Origin: an uncultured Roseibium sp.
GTDB lineage: Bacteria > Pseudomonadota > Alphaproteobacteria > Rhizobiales > Stappiaceae
Direction: 5' to 3'
Assembly: GCF_947499295.1 (NCBI RefSeq)
Contig: NZ_CANMNP010000019.1
Coordinates: 1-64,000 of the forward strand
DNA: 64,000 nt
Position 1 is the stretch's first letter, and each line of letters starts with the position of its first letter. This document shows positions 33,952-41,966 of this stretch, one piece after another. Under the pieces are notes generated by a model that was not told the DNA's origin, did no database searches, and saw only the letters and a list, made by a program, of their open reading frames with translations. The translations under genes were made by a program, and so were the position numbers.

Positions 33952-35778
33952 TTAATTGATCAGAACAAGTCCACCTTTCAGCGTCAAGAATGCGCTTCCG
34001 GTGACCGTGGTCAAAGTGCCTTTGGCGTTCAACATCGCATCGGCCTCGATATTGATCATCGGAGACTTGATGTTGATCATTGCCGGGGTCATCGTGATCT
34101 TGCTCGCACCGACTTCAAACTCGATCATCATTCCGGCTTTCGCCTTCCAGACCATGCCGATCTCTTCGGTCGTGTTCATGCCGACCTTTTCGGTTCTGTT
34201 GACATCGATCTTGGTGTCACGGCAGTTCTTGACGTGAAGAGTTTCGTTGTTCTCAATGACGGTATTCATGTCTTTTTGCGCATGAATTCCGATCTCTTCC
34301 TGTCCTTTGGAATCATCGAGCACAAACTCGTTGTAGCCGCCTCCGCCCATTGTCGAGTCTGACTTGATGCCGGCCTTGTTCTTTTCGCCAGGCAAGGAAT
34401 ACGGGGGCATGTTGTCGGCGTTATAGACGGTGCCGATTACGATCGGCTGGTCTGGATCGCCTTCCAGGAACTGCACGATCACTTCCTGGTCTACGCGCGG
34501 GATATAGATGCCGCCCCAGTTCTTTCCGGACCAGACCTGCGCCACGCGCACGCGTCTTGACTGTGTCTTATCTCGATCCCAATGAAACTCGACCATGATC
34601 TGACCGTACTCGTCGACATCGATTTCGCCCTGACCCACGACCTTGGCAGTTTGCGGTCCGGGAATACGCGGCTTCGGAGTAACAGCCGGAGTTCGGAAAG
34701 GAATATCTGTCGACAGCACATCATAGGTGCCCGTATAGGCTTCACCCTGAGAGCCGCCGCCACCCGAACGGTACTGTTCTGTAATGATCTGGTGACTGGC
34801 CCTGATAACCAGGTATTCGCGGTTCTGCGGGCCGTGTGGATGATCCTGCAAAGTGAACAATCCGCCTGCGAAGAGGCGGGGAACCTCCCCAGCTGTTTCA
34901 ATACGCTTGTCTGCAGCTTGCTCGGCTTCCAGGCGAATGTTGCTGAAGGTGCCGCCTTTGTCCTTCTCGGTATATCGACCAGGATAATCATAGCTTTCAA
35001 GCGACCCAGCTCTATAGGAAGACCCCGCGTCGCGATCTGCTTCGAGCGAGGCGCTCGGTTTTTCAAAATCATAGTCGTTCACCGCGAATTTGCCGGTGCG
35101 AAAGCGACGGCTCGGAACCCAATGGTAAAGGTGTTCCTTGTCTCGTTGACTGTCACCACCAAGCGGAATGAACGGAATACTGCTGTCACCTGTGATCGGG
35201 CTGTATGACGATTTCGCGTCAGCCAGGATCATGGTGTGTTTGCCATCCTCATGTTCAAAGAAATAGGAGATGCCAAACTCTTCCATCAGTCGGCAGCAGA
35301 AATCGTAGTCCGATTCCCGGTACTGTACGCAGTAGTGGATCGGGTCGTAGCTTTCGGTCAGATTCTTTCGGTGATCTGCGAAATCGTGCTCACCAAGCAC
35401 TTCTGAAATGATGTCAGGTGCTGATTTATCCTTGAAAATCCGGCAGTTGGCATTTTTTGTCAAAAGCCAGAACCAGGGACGCAACGTCAGCCTGTAGCGA
35501 TAATATGAGTCGCGGTGACCAAGCCATTTGGCATCGGTCAGAAGTCCGTCAAAGTGGCGCGTGTCGCCATTGTTCGTGACCACCTTGACGGTCATATGCG
35601 TGGCAATGGCTTTGTCGAAATCCAGATCTTCCTCCTGGCTGACCACTTCCAGGCGGATCACAAAATCATCGCTCAGGCCCTCGTCGCACTCAACGGTAAC
35701 AACGGAAAGCTCGTCTTGACCGAAGACCGATTTCAATTCGGCCATTCGATTCGCTTGTTTTAGTTGTCCCTGGGCCAC
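33952..35778 (-). CDS. tssI: T6SS spike protein VgrG
   Basis: A 608-residue protein. AAGGAGAA (35783-35790) sits 4 nt before a GTG at 35778, which fixes the start. It has the gp27-like region (LTLRPWFWLLTKNANCRIFK, IHYCVQYRESDYDFCCRLMEEFG), the gp5-like OB fold (WDRDKTQSRRVRVAQVWSG, GGIYIPRVDQEVIVQFLEGD) and a C-terminal beta-helix repeat region. No effector extension follows; the end (LTLKGGLVLIN) is the normal tip. No PAAR, DUF4150 or adaptor gene is next to it; DUF6931 follows instead. Confidence 0.95.
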   Translation of the reverse strand: MAQGQLKQANRMAELKSVFGQDELSVVTVECDEGLSDDFVIRLEVVSQEEDLDFDKAIATHMTVKVVTNNGDTRHFDGLLTDAKWLGHRDSYYRYRLTLRPWFWLLTKNANCRIFKDKSAPDIISEVLGEHDFADHRKNLTESYDPIHYCVQYRESDYDFCCRLMEEFGISYFFEHEDGKHTMILADAKSSYSPITGDSSIPFIPLGGDSQRDKEHLYHWVPSRRFRTGKFAVNDYDFEKPSASLEADRDAGSSYRAGSLESYDYPGRYTEKDKGGTFSNIRLEAEQAADKRIETAGEVPRLFAGGLFTLQDHPHGPQNREYLVIRASHQIITEQYRSGGGGSQGEAYTGTYDVLSTDIPFRTPAVTPKPRIPGPQTAKVVGQGEIDVDEYGQIMVEFHWDRDKTQSRRVRVAQVWSGKNWGGIYIPRVDQEVIVQFLEGDPDQPIVIGTVYNADNMPPYSLPGEKNKAGIKSDSTMGGGGYNEFVLDDSKGQEEIGIHAQKDMNTVIENNETLHVKNCRDTKIDVNRTEKVGMNTTEEIGMVWKAKAGMMIEFEVGASKITMTPAMINIKSPMINIEADAMLNAKGTLTTVTGSAFLTLKGGLVLIN

Positions 35779-36168
35779 GAAGTTCTCCTTCGAAATACAG
35801 AAGTTCCTGACTAAGGCAGCAGTAGAGCCACCGTTCGTCAGATAGTTATGGCGTTTCGGCCGAAAATAATGTGCTCAACAACACAATTGTTGCAAATACA
35901 AAAAACAGCGCCCCGCGTTCCCAAACGTTTTAGACTGGCTTACCCAATTGTCTACTAACTTAGGCGAGGCTCATCACTGTTATTTATCCGGCTCAATACG
36001 CTTAGATTTCACCTCTGCTCTTGATAAATCACGATAAAAAGACATACTGACATCAAACCGCACTTTAGTGACTTTCGCCACACTCATATTCTTTAAGTTA
36101 AGGCACGATGCCATTCGAAGCCCATTTTGAAATTGTGTTCGAACACTCCACAAGGGAGGATTGAAATC
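35779..36168. other. Divergent control region of the two T6SS operons
   Basis: A 390-bp AT-richer region between vgrG (minus) and the ompA-like gene (plus). It must hold promoters for the 11-gene minus operon and the plus operon. A TTGATA at 36021 and TACTGA at 36045 could be a weak sigma-70 pair. CAACA-CAAT-TGTTG is a small inverted repeat at about 35878-35891. AGTGA-CTTTCG-CCACA (36067-36082) is a CRP-like match with two mismatches. No gene is convincing. Confidence 0.5.
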
Positions 36169-36864
36169 GTGACCCAGAAATCTAATCAATCGCTGAACCA
36201 CGCGCTTCTGAGCGGTGGCTTGAGACATTCTTTATGTGCAGGTGTGCTCGCACTTGCCTTAATCCCTCTGCCGGGCGGCATCCAACCCGCCGTCGCTCAG
36301 GACGCGACTTATTCGGCAGAGGAAGTCAGCAAACACTTCAAGCAGCTGAAAACCCGCTCCTTGAAACCGACCGGTGCTACGCGCGCGTTGTGTATCGGCA
36401 CCCGTGATGAATGCAATCCGAATGCTTCCAGTGAAGGTGGCGGTCAGGTTGCGGTGTCACCTGAAGGATCCGGCGAAACAGATGCGGCAGAGACGCTGGT
36501 CGTTGATCCGGAAACACAGGCAATCGATGACGCGTTCAATCTGCTTGTCTCCTTTGAATACGCTTCAGCGCGTCTCAGCAACGCTGCCAAGGCCAACTTG
36601 CGCGAGTTTGCCAAGGGCATAAATGTTGCGGATCTGGAAGGTGCAAAGTTTGTTATCGAAGGCCACACCGACGGCATAGGCTCCATATCCTACAATCAAC
36701 GGCTCTCTGAAGATCGGGCTCAGGCTGTCACGCAATTCCTGATTTCGCTCGGCGTAAGCCAGAATCGCCTGAAGACAGTGGCTTATGGCGAATCGCGCCC
36801 GAAGGTTGCCGATATCAACGACCCGGCCAACCGTCGTGTAGAGAGCAAGCTCGTTCTCGAATAA
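36169..36864 (+). CDS. OmpA-family exported protein at the head of the plus-strand T6SS operon
   Basis: A 231-residue protein from GTG 36169, chosen because AGGGAGGA lies 8 nt upstream; a longer frame from 36127 lacks a site. A signal peptide (GVLALALIPLPGGIQPAVAQ) ends near residue 44. The C-terminal half is an OmpA-like peptidoglycan-binding domain with VSFEYASARLS, FVIEGHTDGIGS, YNQRLSEDRAQAVTQFL and NRRVESKLVLE. It may anchor or stabilise the T6SS membrane complex at the cell wall. It precedes tssA by 78 bp, with a hairpin between. Confidence 0.85.
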   Translation: MTQKSNQSLNHALLSGGLRHSLCAGVLALALIPLPGGIQPAVAQDATYSAEEVSKHFKQLKTRSLKPTGATRALCIGTRDECNPNASSEGGGQVAVSPEGSGETDAAETLVVDPETQAIDDAFNLLVSFEYASARLSNAAKANLREFAKGINVADLEGAKFVIEGHTDGIGSISYNQRLSEDRAQAVTQFLISLGVSQNRLKTVAYGESRPKVADINDPANRRVESKLVLE

Positions 36865-36884
36865 AAACTTGCAGAATAGCTTTT

Positions 36885-36910
36885 TCCGGCCGGCGCAACA
36901 TCCGGCCGGA
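36885..36910 (+). other. 9-bp hairpin between ompA-like gene and tssA
   Basis: TCCGGCCGG (36885-36893) pairs with CCGGCCGGA (36902-36910) around an 8-nt loop. No T-run follows, so it is more likely an mRNA-stabilising or processing hairpin than a terminator. Confidence 0.45.
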
Positions 36911-36942
36911 CCAAAACAAAAAGTCTGGGCCGGGAAGCGCAC

Positions 36943-38226
36943 ATGAATTTTGATCCGGAAGTCTACGGCACCGAAGTATCACCCGGCGCCGGCTGTGGAC
37001 CCGACCTTTACGATACAGAGCCGGCCTTTGCTGCGCTCATGGATTCCTGCGAAGAAATGCTCCCTGAACGGTTCAGCGAATTCGACCGTTCAGAAATTGA
37101 CTTCACCGATCTCTTCAAACAGATGGACGGATTTCTGAAGCAATCCCGTGATCTGCGCCTGTTGGTGATGATGGGCCAACTGGGCCTGCTCAACGGGCAA
37201 CTTCACGTTTTTGCAAATGCAGTGCGGATCATCCGAAAACTGGTTGAGAACCATTGGACGCAAGTCAACCCTGACGATGCGGACTTCGACCACATGGAAC
37301 GCCTTGGAGCTCTTGAAGCCCTAAACAATCGGCCAACCGTGATACTTCCTCTTGAAGCCGCTCCGCTTTTGAAAACGCGTCGCAGCGGACCGATCAGCTA
37401 TCGCGCCATTCAGATTGCTTTGGGCGAAGAGACAGCAAGAGCGGACGAACACACAATTTCTCTCGGCGCAATCGACGCCGCACTTACATCCGGTGAGCTG
37501 GAACAAGAGGTCATTGACGAAGTTCTGACTGACCTGGCTGAATTGCCGGACGATCTTCAAGGCATTGCGGACGCTTGCACGGAGAAGCTGAAGGAAAGCG
37601 AAGCAAAGGCCAGTCCTCCGGCTTATGAAAAGCTGATCACGCTCATTCGCGACATAGGTCGGGAGTTGAATGTCCGCCTCGGAAAAATTTCTCCTGAAGA
37701 TGCGGCGAGCGAGGATGCGCAGGAAGCTGACGGCCAGGAAGCCGTCCAGGATCCGGTTTCCTCCGGACCTGCCGACATTAAGAACGCAGCTCAGGCAAAA
37801 TTGATATTGGATGCGGTGGAAGAGTATTTTGCAGCGCGTGAGCCGTCCCACCCTGCCCTTTTTCTCGTCCGGGAAGCGCGTGGCCTCGTCGGCAAATCCT
37901 ATCTTGATGCGCTGAAGATCCTGATGCCCCGCCGATTTGACGAGGTTTCTCTTATTCTTGGTACAAGCGGACTGCAGTTGTCTAACGATCGGTTGATCGA
38001 TCTGAATGACGGGAGCGACCATGAGCTGGGTGATATCGAGGACTTTTCCGTTCTGGTCATTGAAAACAGGAACGACGCAATGAAGGGCATTGCCGCGGTC
38101 AAGGGATATTATACGTCTCACGAACCGACCAGCCCGATCCCATTGTTGTTGGACGAAGCGCAGAATATGAGCGCGGGATCCTTTGCCGGATTGCTAAACC
38201 TGTTCCTGCGGCCGGAAGACGATTGA
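36943..38226 (+). CDS. tssA: T6SS protein TssA
   Basis: A 427-residue protein. The N-terminal ImpA_N domain is present (FSEFDRSEIDFTDLFKQMDG, DLRLLVMMGQLGLLNG, WTQVNPDDADFDHMERLGAL), followed by a helical acidic middle. The C-terminal part has EEYFAAREPSHPALFLVREA, then a DUF877-like end (GYYTSHEPTSPIPLLLDEA). TssA caps and primes sheath growth. It is followed by a 273-bp gap before tssB, so tssB probably has its own promoter. Confidence 0.94.
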   Translation: MNFDPEVYGTEVSPGAGCGPDLYDTEPAFAALMDSCEEMLPERFSEFDRSEIDFTDLFKQMDGFLKQSRDLRLLVMMGQLGLLNGQLHVFANAVRIIRKLVENHWTQVNPDDADFDHMERLGALEALNNRPTVILPLEAAPLLKTRRSGPISYRAIQIALGEETARADEHTISLGAIDAALTSGELEQEVIDEVLTDLAELPDDLQGIADACTEKLKESEAKASPPAYEKLITLIRDIGRELNVRLGKISPEDAASEDAQEADGQEAVQDPVSSGPADIKNAAQAKLILDAVEEYFAAREPSHPALFLVREARGLVGKSYLDALKILMPRRFDEVSLILGTSGLQLSNDRLIDLNDGSDHELGDIEDFSVLVIENRNDAMKGIAAVKGYYTSHEPTSPIPLLLDEAQNMSAGSFAGLLNLFLRPEDD

Positions 38227-38499
38227 CGGAAACGCGAATCGTTTCGGCGCAACTACCCCAGCGTTTTCAGCTTCTTCCTTGACTCAACAGCTCAACAGGT
38301 CCTCAATATTTGAAAGAAAACTTGTAAACCGGCGATCATGTGACTGTGATCACTTCCTGAACCCGGCAATCGAAGTACATAAGGATCAACAAGACACAAC
38401 GCAGACCCAAACAACGAATCAATAAGAAGACGCCCTGCGTTAGTATTTGACTAGATTTGGCCAAGGACTATTCGGTCAGAAACGTGAAAGGCAAGTACA
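38227..38499. other. tssA-tssB spacer, probable promoter region
   Basis: A 273-bp gap inside the plus-strand T6SS group, much longer than the others. It contains a CRP-like palindrome (38339-38354) about 145 bp upstream of tssB. This is a likely separate promoter for the sheath genes and hcp. Confidence 0.55.
38339..38354. promoter_or_regulatory. CRP-like site upstream of tssB
   Basis: TGTGA-CTGTGA-TCACT, one mismatch from TGTGA-N6-TCACA. It ends 145 bp before the tssB start. Confidence 0.45.
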
Positions 38500-39054
38500 A
38501 TGGCAAAGAGTAGCGGGCAAAGCTTTATTAAGCGCAATAGACCTCCCCGGGTCCATATTTTTTACGAAGATCCCTTTGATGCTGAAGAGAAAGTGGAACT
38601 TCCTTTCGTAATGGGCGTTATGGCTGACCTGTCTGGCGATAACCCAGGTGTCGAAAAACCGGATATCGATGATCGCAAACTTCTCGACATCGACATGGAC
38701 AACTTCACCAAGCGCATGGAAGCCATCGAACCAGGAACGTCCTTCACCGTGAAAGACAAACTGTCAGGCGAAGAAAATTCCAAGATGAGCGTTCAACTCC
38801 GCTTCAAGAGCATGGACGATTTTACACCGGGCAAAGTTGCCGAACAGGTTCCGGCGCTCAACAAGCTTCTGGAAGCGCGTCGCAGTCTTGCAGCGCTGCG
38901 TACCATGATGGATGGACGTGTTCAGGCCATCTCTCAGCTGGAAGAACTGACACGGGACCCGGCACTTATGCAGGCCCTTGCTCAGAAAATCGAAGCCGAC
39001 AAGGCAATGTCGACAGACGGTGCAGACAAAGGCGACGATACGGAGGAGGCGTAA
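38500..39054 (+). CDS. tssB: T6SS sheath small subunit TssB
   Basis: A 184-residue protein with NRPPRVHIFYEDPFDAEEKVELP, FVMGVMADLSGD, RKLLDIDMDNFTKRMEAI and the C-terminal helices DFTPGKVAEQVPALNKLLEA and LAALRTMMDG. These are the standard VipA/TssB segments. It pairs with TssC to form the contractile sheath. The TAA is followed at once by the tssC ATG. Confidence 0.96.
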   Translation: MAKSSGQSFIKRNRPPRVHIFYEDPFDAEEKVELPFVMGVMADLSGDNPGVEKPDIDDRKLLDIDMDNFTKRMEAIEPGTSFTVKDKLSGEENSKMSVQLRFKSMDDFTPGKVAEQVPALNKLLEARRSLAALRTMMDGRVQAISQLEELTRDPALMQALAQKIEADKAMSTDGADKGDDTEEA

Positions 39055-40578
39055 ATGAGCAACACTGATACTAGCGCCCAAACAAGCGGCGCAGCGGCGG
39101 GCGAAGTCGCGGGTGAAAAAAGTCCCGAAGAATTTGCCTCTATCTTGAAGCAGAATTTTCGCATCAAGAACGAGAATGATACCGCCAACGAACTCGTCGA
39201 CAATGCAATGTCGACCTTCCTTTCGGAGGCACTTACCGACCAGGCGCTTATCAAGGATGATGTCTATGACACCATCGATGAGATGATCGCCAAGCTGGAC
39301 GAGAAGCTGACGGAACAGGTGAATGAAATCATTCACGCACCTGAATTCCAGACGCTTGAGAGTGCCTGGCGTGGGCTTGACTATCTCGTTCACCAGTCCG
39401 AGACGGATGCGACGCTGAAACTGCAGTTCCTGAACATCTCTAAAAGGGAACTGGCAGGTGTCTTCAAGAGTTACCGCGGCGCCAAGTGGGACCAGAGCCC
39501 GCTGTTCAAGCAGATCTATGAGGCTGAGTTCGGTCAGCTTGGCGGTCAACCCTATGGATGCCTTGTCGGTGACTACGAGTTCTCCTACGAGCCCCAGGAC
39601 ATCACCATATTGCGCGGCATGGCAAAAATTGCATCGGCGGCTCACGCGCCGTTCCTTGCAGCAGCAAATCCGCAACTGATGCAAATGGACGACTGGACTG
39701 AACTTCCGGCAAAACGGGATCTTTCGAAGATCTTTGACACGGAGATCCACGCACAATGGCGGACATTGCGGGAATCGGAAGATGCCCGGTATCTGGGCCT
39801 GACCATGCCTCGCGTCCTGGCGCGGCAGCCTTATGGAGCCAAGTCAGACCCTGTTGAAGAATTCGCATTCGAGGAAGAGTTCGGTGAAGACACACACCAG
39901 AATTACGCCTGGATGAACTCGGCCTATGCGATGGCAGTCAATGTCAACCGTGCCTACAAGGAATACGGCTGGACCGTTCGTATTCGCGGCGTGGAAAGCG
40001 GCGGCCTTGTGGAAGACCTTCCAACACACGTCTTTGAGACCGATGACGGTGGTGTCGACCAGAAATGCCCGGCTGAAGTTGCGATTTCCGATCGCCGTGA
40101 ACACGAGATTTCCCGTTTGGGACTGATCCCGCTGATCCACCGCAAGAACACGGACCAGGCCGCCTTCCTGGGTGCACAGTCCGTATTCAAGCCGCGTCAG
40201 TTCTCGGGTCCGGACGGCAAGGATGCAACCGCATCGGACAATCTTTCTGCGCGTCTGCCCTACATGTTTGCGACCACGCGTTTTGCCCATTACCTCAAAG
40301 TTATGGTGCGCAACAAGATCGGTTCGACCAAGGAAGCAGCTCAGCTGCAGCGTTGGCTGAACGACTGGATCATGGATTATGTCGATGGTGATCCGGACAA
40401 TTCGACCGAGGAAACCAAGGCGCGCAAACCGCTGAGGGAAGCCAAGGTCACCATCGTCGCCGACGAGGAAAACCCGGGTTACTACAGAGCTCAGTTCTTC
40501 CTGCGTCCACACTATCAGCTGGAAGGCATGGACATTGGCATGAGCCTGGCGTCCCGCATTCCACAAGACGCGAGCTGA
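39055..40578 (+). CDS. tssC: T6SS sheath large subunit TssC
   Basis: A 507-residue protein with the VipB/TssC landmarks: APEFQTLESAWRGLDYLVHQ, LLVGDYEFS-like LVGDYEFSYEPQDI, PRVLARQPYGAKSDPVEEF, NYAWMNSAYAMAVNVNRAY and the C-terminal KARKPLREAKVTIVADEENP. It starts directly after tssB. It is followed by two hairpins and a 207-bp gap before hcp. Confidence 0.97.
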   Translation: MSNTDTSAQTSGAAAGEVAGEKSPEEFASILKQNFRIKNENDTANELVDNAMSTFLSEALTDQALIKDDVYDTIDEMIAKLDEKLTEQVNEIIHAPEFQTLESAWRGLDYLVHQSETDATLKLQFLNISKRELAGVFKSYRGAKWDQSPLFKQIYEAEFGQLGGQPYGCLVGDYEFSYEPQDITILRGMAKIASAAHAPFLAAANPQLMQMDDWTELPAKRDLSKIFDTEIHAQWRTLRESEDARYLGLTMPRVLARQPYGAKSDPVEEFAFEEEFGEDTHQNYAWMNSAYAMAVNVNRAYKEYGWTVRIRGVESGGLVEDLPTHVFETDDGGVDQKCPAEVAISDRREHEISRLGLIPLIHRKNTDQAAFLGAQSVFKPRQFSGPDGKDATASDNLSARLPYMFATTRFAHYLKVMVRNKIGSTKEAAQLQRWLNDWIMDYVDGDPDNSTEETKARKPLREAKVTIVADEENPGYYRAQFFLRPHYQLEGMDIGMSLASRIPQDAS

Positions 40579-40589
40579 TTGACAAGAAT

Positions 40590-40657
40590 TGCCGGAAGGG
40601 CGTTGGCCCGTTCTTCCGGCAGGCATCCCAATCGGATGCAACCCGGTTTCACCGGGT
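40590..40657 (+). other. Two hairpins in the tssC-hcp spacer
   Basis: TGCCGGAAG (40590-40598) pairs with CTTCCGGCA (40613-40621), and ACCCGG (40641-40646) pairs with CCGGGT (40652-40657). Neither is followed by a T-run. They may stabilise or process the mRNA so that hcp accumulates to a different level from tssB and tssC. Confidence 0.5.
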
Positions 40658-40785
40658 GGAGGTGCAAACGAGACGCGAACGCGCCTAGGGGTTTGGACCG
40701 TATGGTCCGAGGTAGTTGTCAAGATTAGTAGACGCAATGCCAGGCATTTTTTTCTGGCCGTCAACAACCAAGAGGATCTTTTAAA

Positions 40786-41271
40786 ATGGCTGTCGATTTT
40801 TTTCTGAAACTTGATGGAATCAATGGTGAATCTCAGGACAAGTCCCACAAGGACGAAATTGATGTTCTGTCCTGGTCCTGGGGTGCTTCCCAGTCCGGTA
40901 CCACGCATATGGGTGGTGGCTCCGGCTCAGGTAAAGCTTTCTTCCAGGATCTGAGTATTACCAAATATGTCGACAAATCGACACCGGTACTGCTTCAGCA
41001 TGTGTCCACCGGCAAGCACATTGCCAAGGGTACGATGTACGTCCGCAAAGCGGCCGGCGATAACCCGCTGGAATACATCAAGCTGGAAATGAAGGACATC
41101 ATCGTCACCAACGTCTCGACAGGTGGCAGTGGTTCCGACGACCGGATTACGGAAAGCGCGACGCTCAACTTCGGTGAATACAAATTCATCTACACCGAGC
41201 AGAAAGCTGATGGCTCCAAGGGCGCTGCTCCAGAGTTTGCATGGGACATCGCTGCAAACGAAAAGAAGTAA
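40786..41271 (+). CDS. tssD: T6SS tube protein Hcp
   Basis: A 161-residue Hcp with the usual start MAVDFFLKLDGINGESQDKS, DEIDVLSWSWGASQSG, KYVDKSTPVLLQHVSTGKHI and the final FNFGEYKFIY-like NFGEYKFIYTEQKADG. It forms the inner tube and is exported. AGAGGA lies about 10 nt before ATG 40786. A strong terminator follows 13 bp after the stop. Confidence 0.97.
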   Translation: MAVDFFLKLDGINGESQDKSHKDEIDVLSWSWGASQSGTTHMGGGSGSGKAFFQDLSITKYVDKSTPVLLQHVSTGKHIAKGTMYVRKAAGDNPLEYIKLEMKDIIVTNVSTGGSGSDDRITESATLNFGEYKFIYTEQKADGSKGAAPEFAWDIAANEKK

Positions 41272-41284
41272 GGCCTTTCGCCGA

Positions 41285-41325
41285 ACCGGCTGCCGCCCTT
41301 CTGGTGCGGCAGCCGGTCCTTTTTT
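41285..41325 (+). terminator. Strong intrinsic terminator after hcp
   Basis: ACCGGCTGCCGC (41285-41296) pairs perfectly over 12 bp with GCGGCAGCCGGT (41306-41317) around a 9-nt loop, followed by CC and six T. This should end most transcripts from tssB-tssC-hcp. Confidence 0.9.
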
Positions 41326-41414
41326 GCCGCGATGTGACAATCGTTTCCATTCCAACAGCGCGGCAACTTTGTTCAACAGTAGATGTATTTGGGCCTCCAG
41401 CGTGGGCATAGCCA

Positions 41415-41966
41415 ATGGCTAAATCAACCGTGAAAATGCACTCCCCGCTGATGTGGGCTTTTCGGGCCATGGACGACCCGGACTTCAAGGCTGCTCAGGC
41501 GAAGCAGAAGGAAGCTGAAAAGGGCCGAAACCTTAAATCCGGCCGACGGCTTTCACGTTCCTACGGTGTTTCTGAAAATACTTTGCTCGCCGAAGTCCGC
41601 CGTGACCTTCAAGCGCTTTTGAACACTGTCAATCTGAATTCGACCCAGGACCTTTCGGAGTACCCGGAAGTCGAAAACTCCATTTTGAACTATGGTTTGC
41701 CCGATTTGTCCGTCCATGTGGTCGACACAATCAGGATCAACCAACTTGCCGAGGACATTCGACAGGCACTCGTTCGTTTTGAGCCTCGAATGGACCCGCG
41801 CACGCTTCAAGTTGTGCGCGACGACAGCGACAGCGGCGAAACCTTCAAGGTTCGCTTTCTGATCAAGGCAGAAATCCGGTGTGATCCGGTGCGCGTGGGC
41901 AGTGAATTCGTCGCGGATGTCGACCCTGCCTTCGGTCGAATTAAGATAGTTGGGGCGGCTGGATGA
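41415..41966 (+). CDS. tssE: T6SS baseplate protein TssE (gp25-like)
   Basis: A 183-residue protein. The gp25-like lysozyme-fold core is present: SENTLLAEVRRDLQALLNTVN, YPEVENSILNYGLPDLS, and RFEPRMDPRTLQVV. The N-terminal ~55 residues are basic (KEAEKGRNLKSGRRLSR). It lies after the hcp terminator with 89 bp of spacer, so a promoter should exist there or transcripts read through. It overlaps tssF by 4 nt. Confidence 0.93.
   Translation: MAKSTVKMHSPLMWAFRAMDDPDFKAAQAKQKEAEKGRNLKSGRRLSRSYGVSENTLLAEVRRDLQALLNTVNLNSTQDLSEYPEVENSILNYGLPDLSVHVVDTIRINQLAEDIRQALVRFEPRMDPRTLQVVRDDSDSGETFKVRFLIKAEIRCDPVRVGSEFVADVDPAFGRIKIVGAAG

Noticed and set aside
36067..36082. CRP-like site AGTGA-CTTTCG-CCACA before the ompA-like gene
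   Set aside because: Two mismatches, one in each half; not counted with the better sites, though its position is plausible.
35980..36228. 82-codon minus-strand frame in the vgrG-ompA control region
   Set aside because: It overlaps the start of the ompA-like gene and has no ribosome site.
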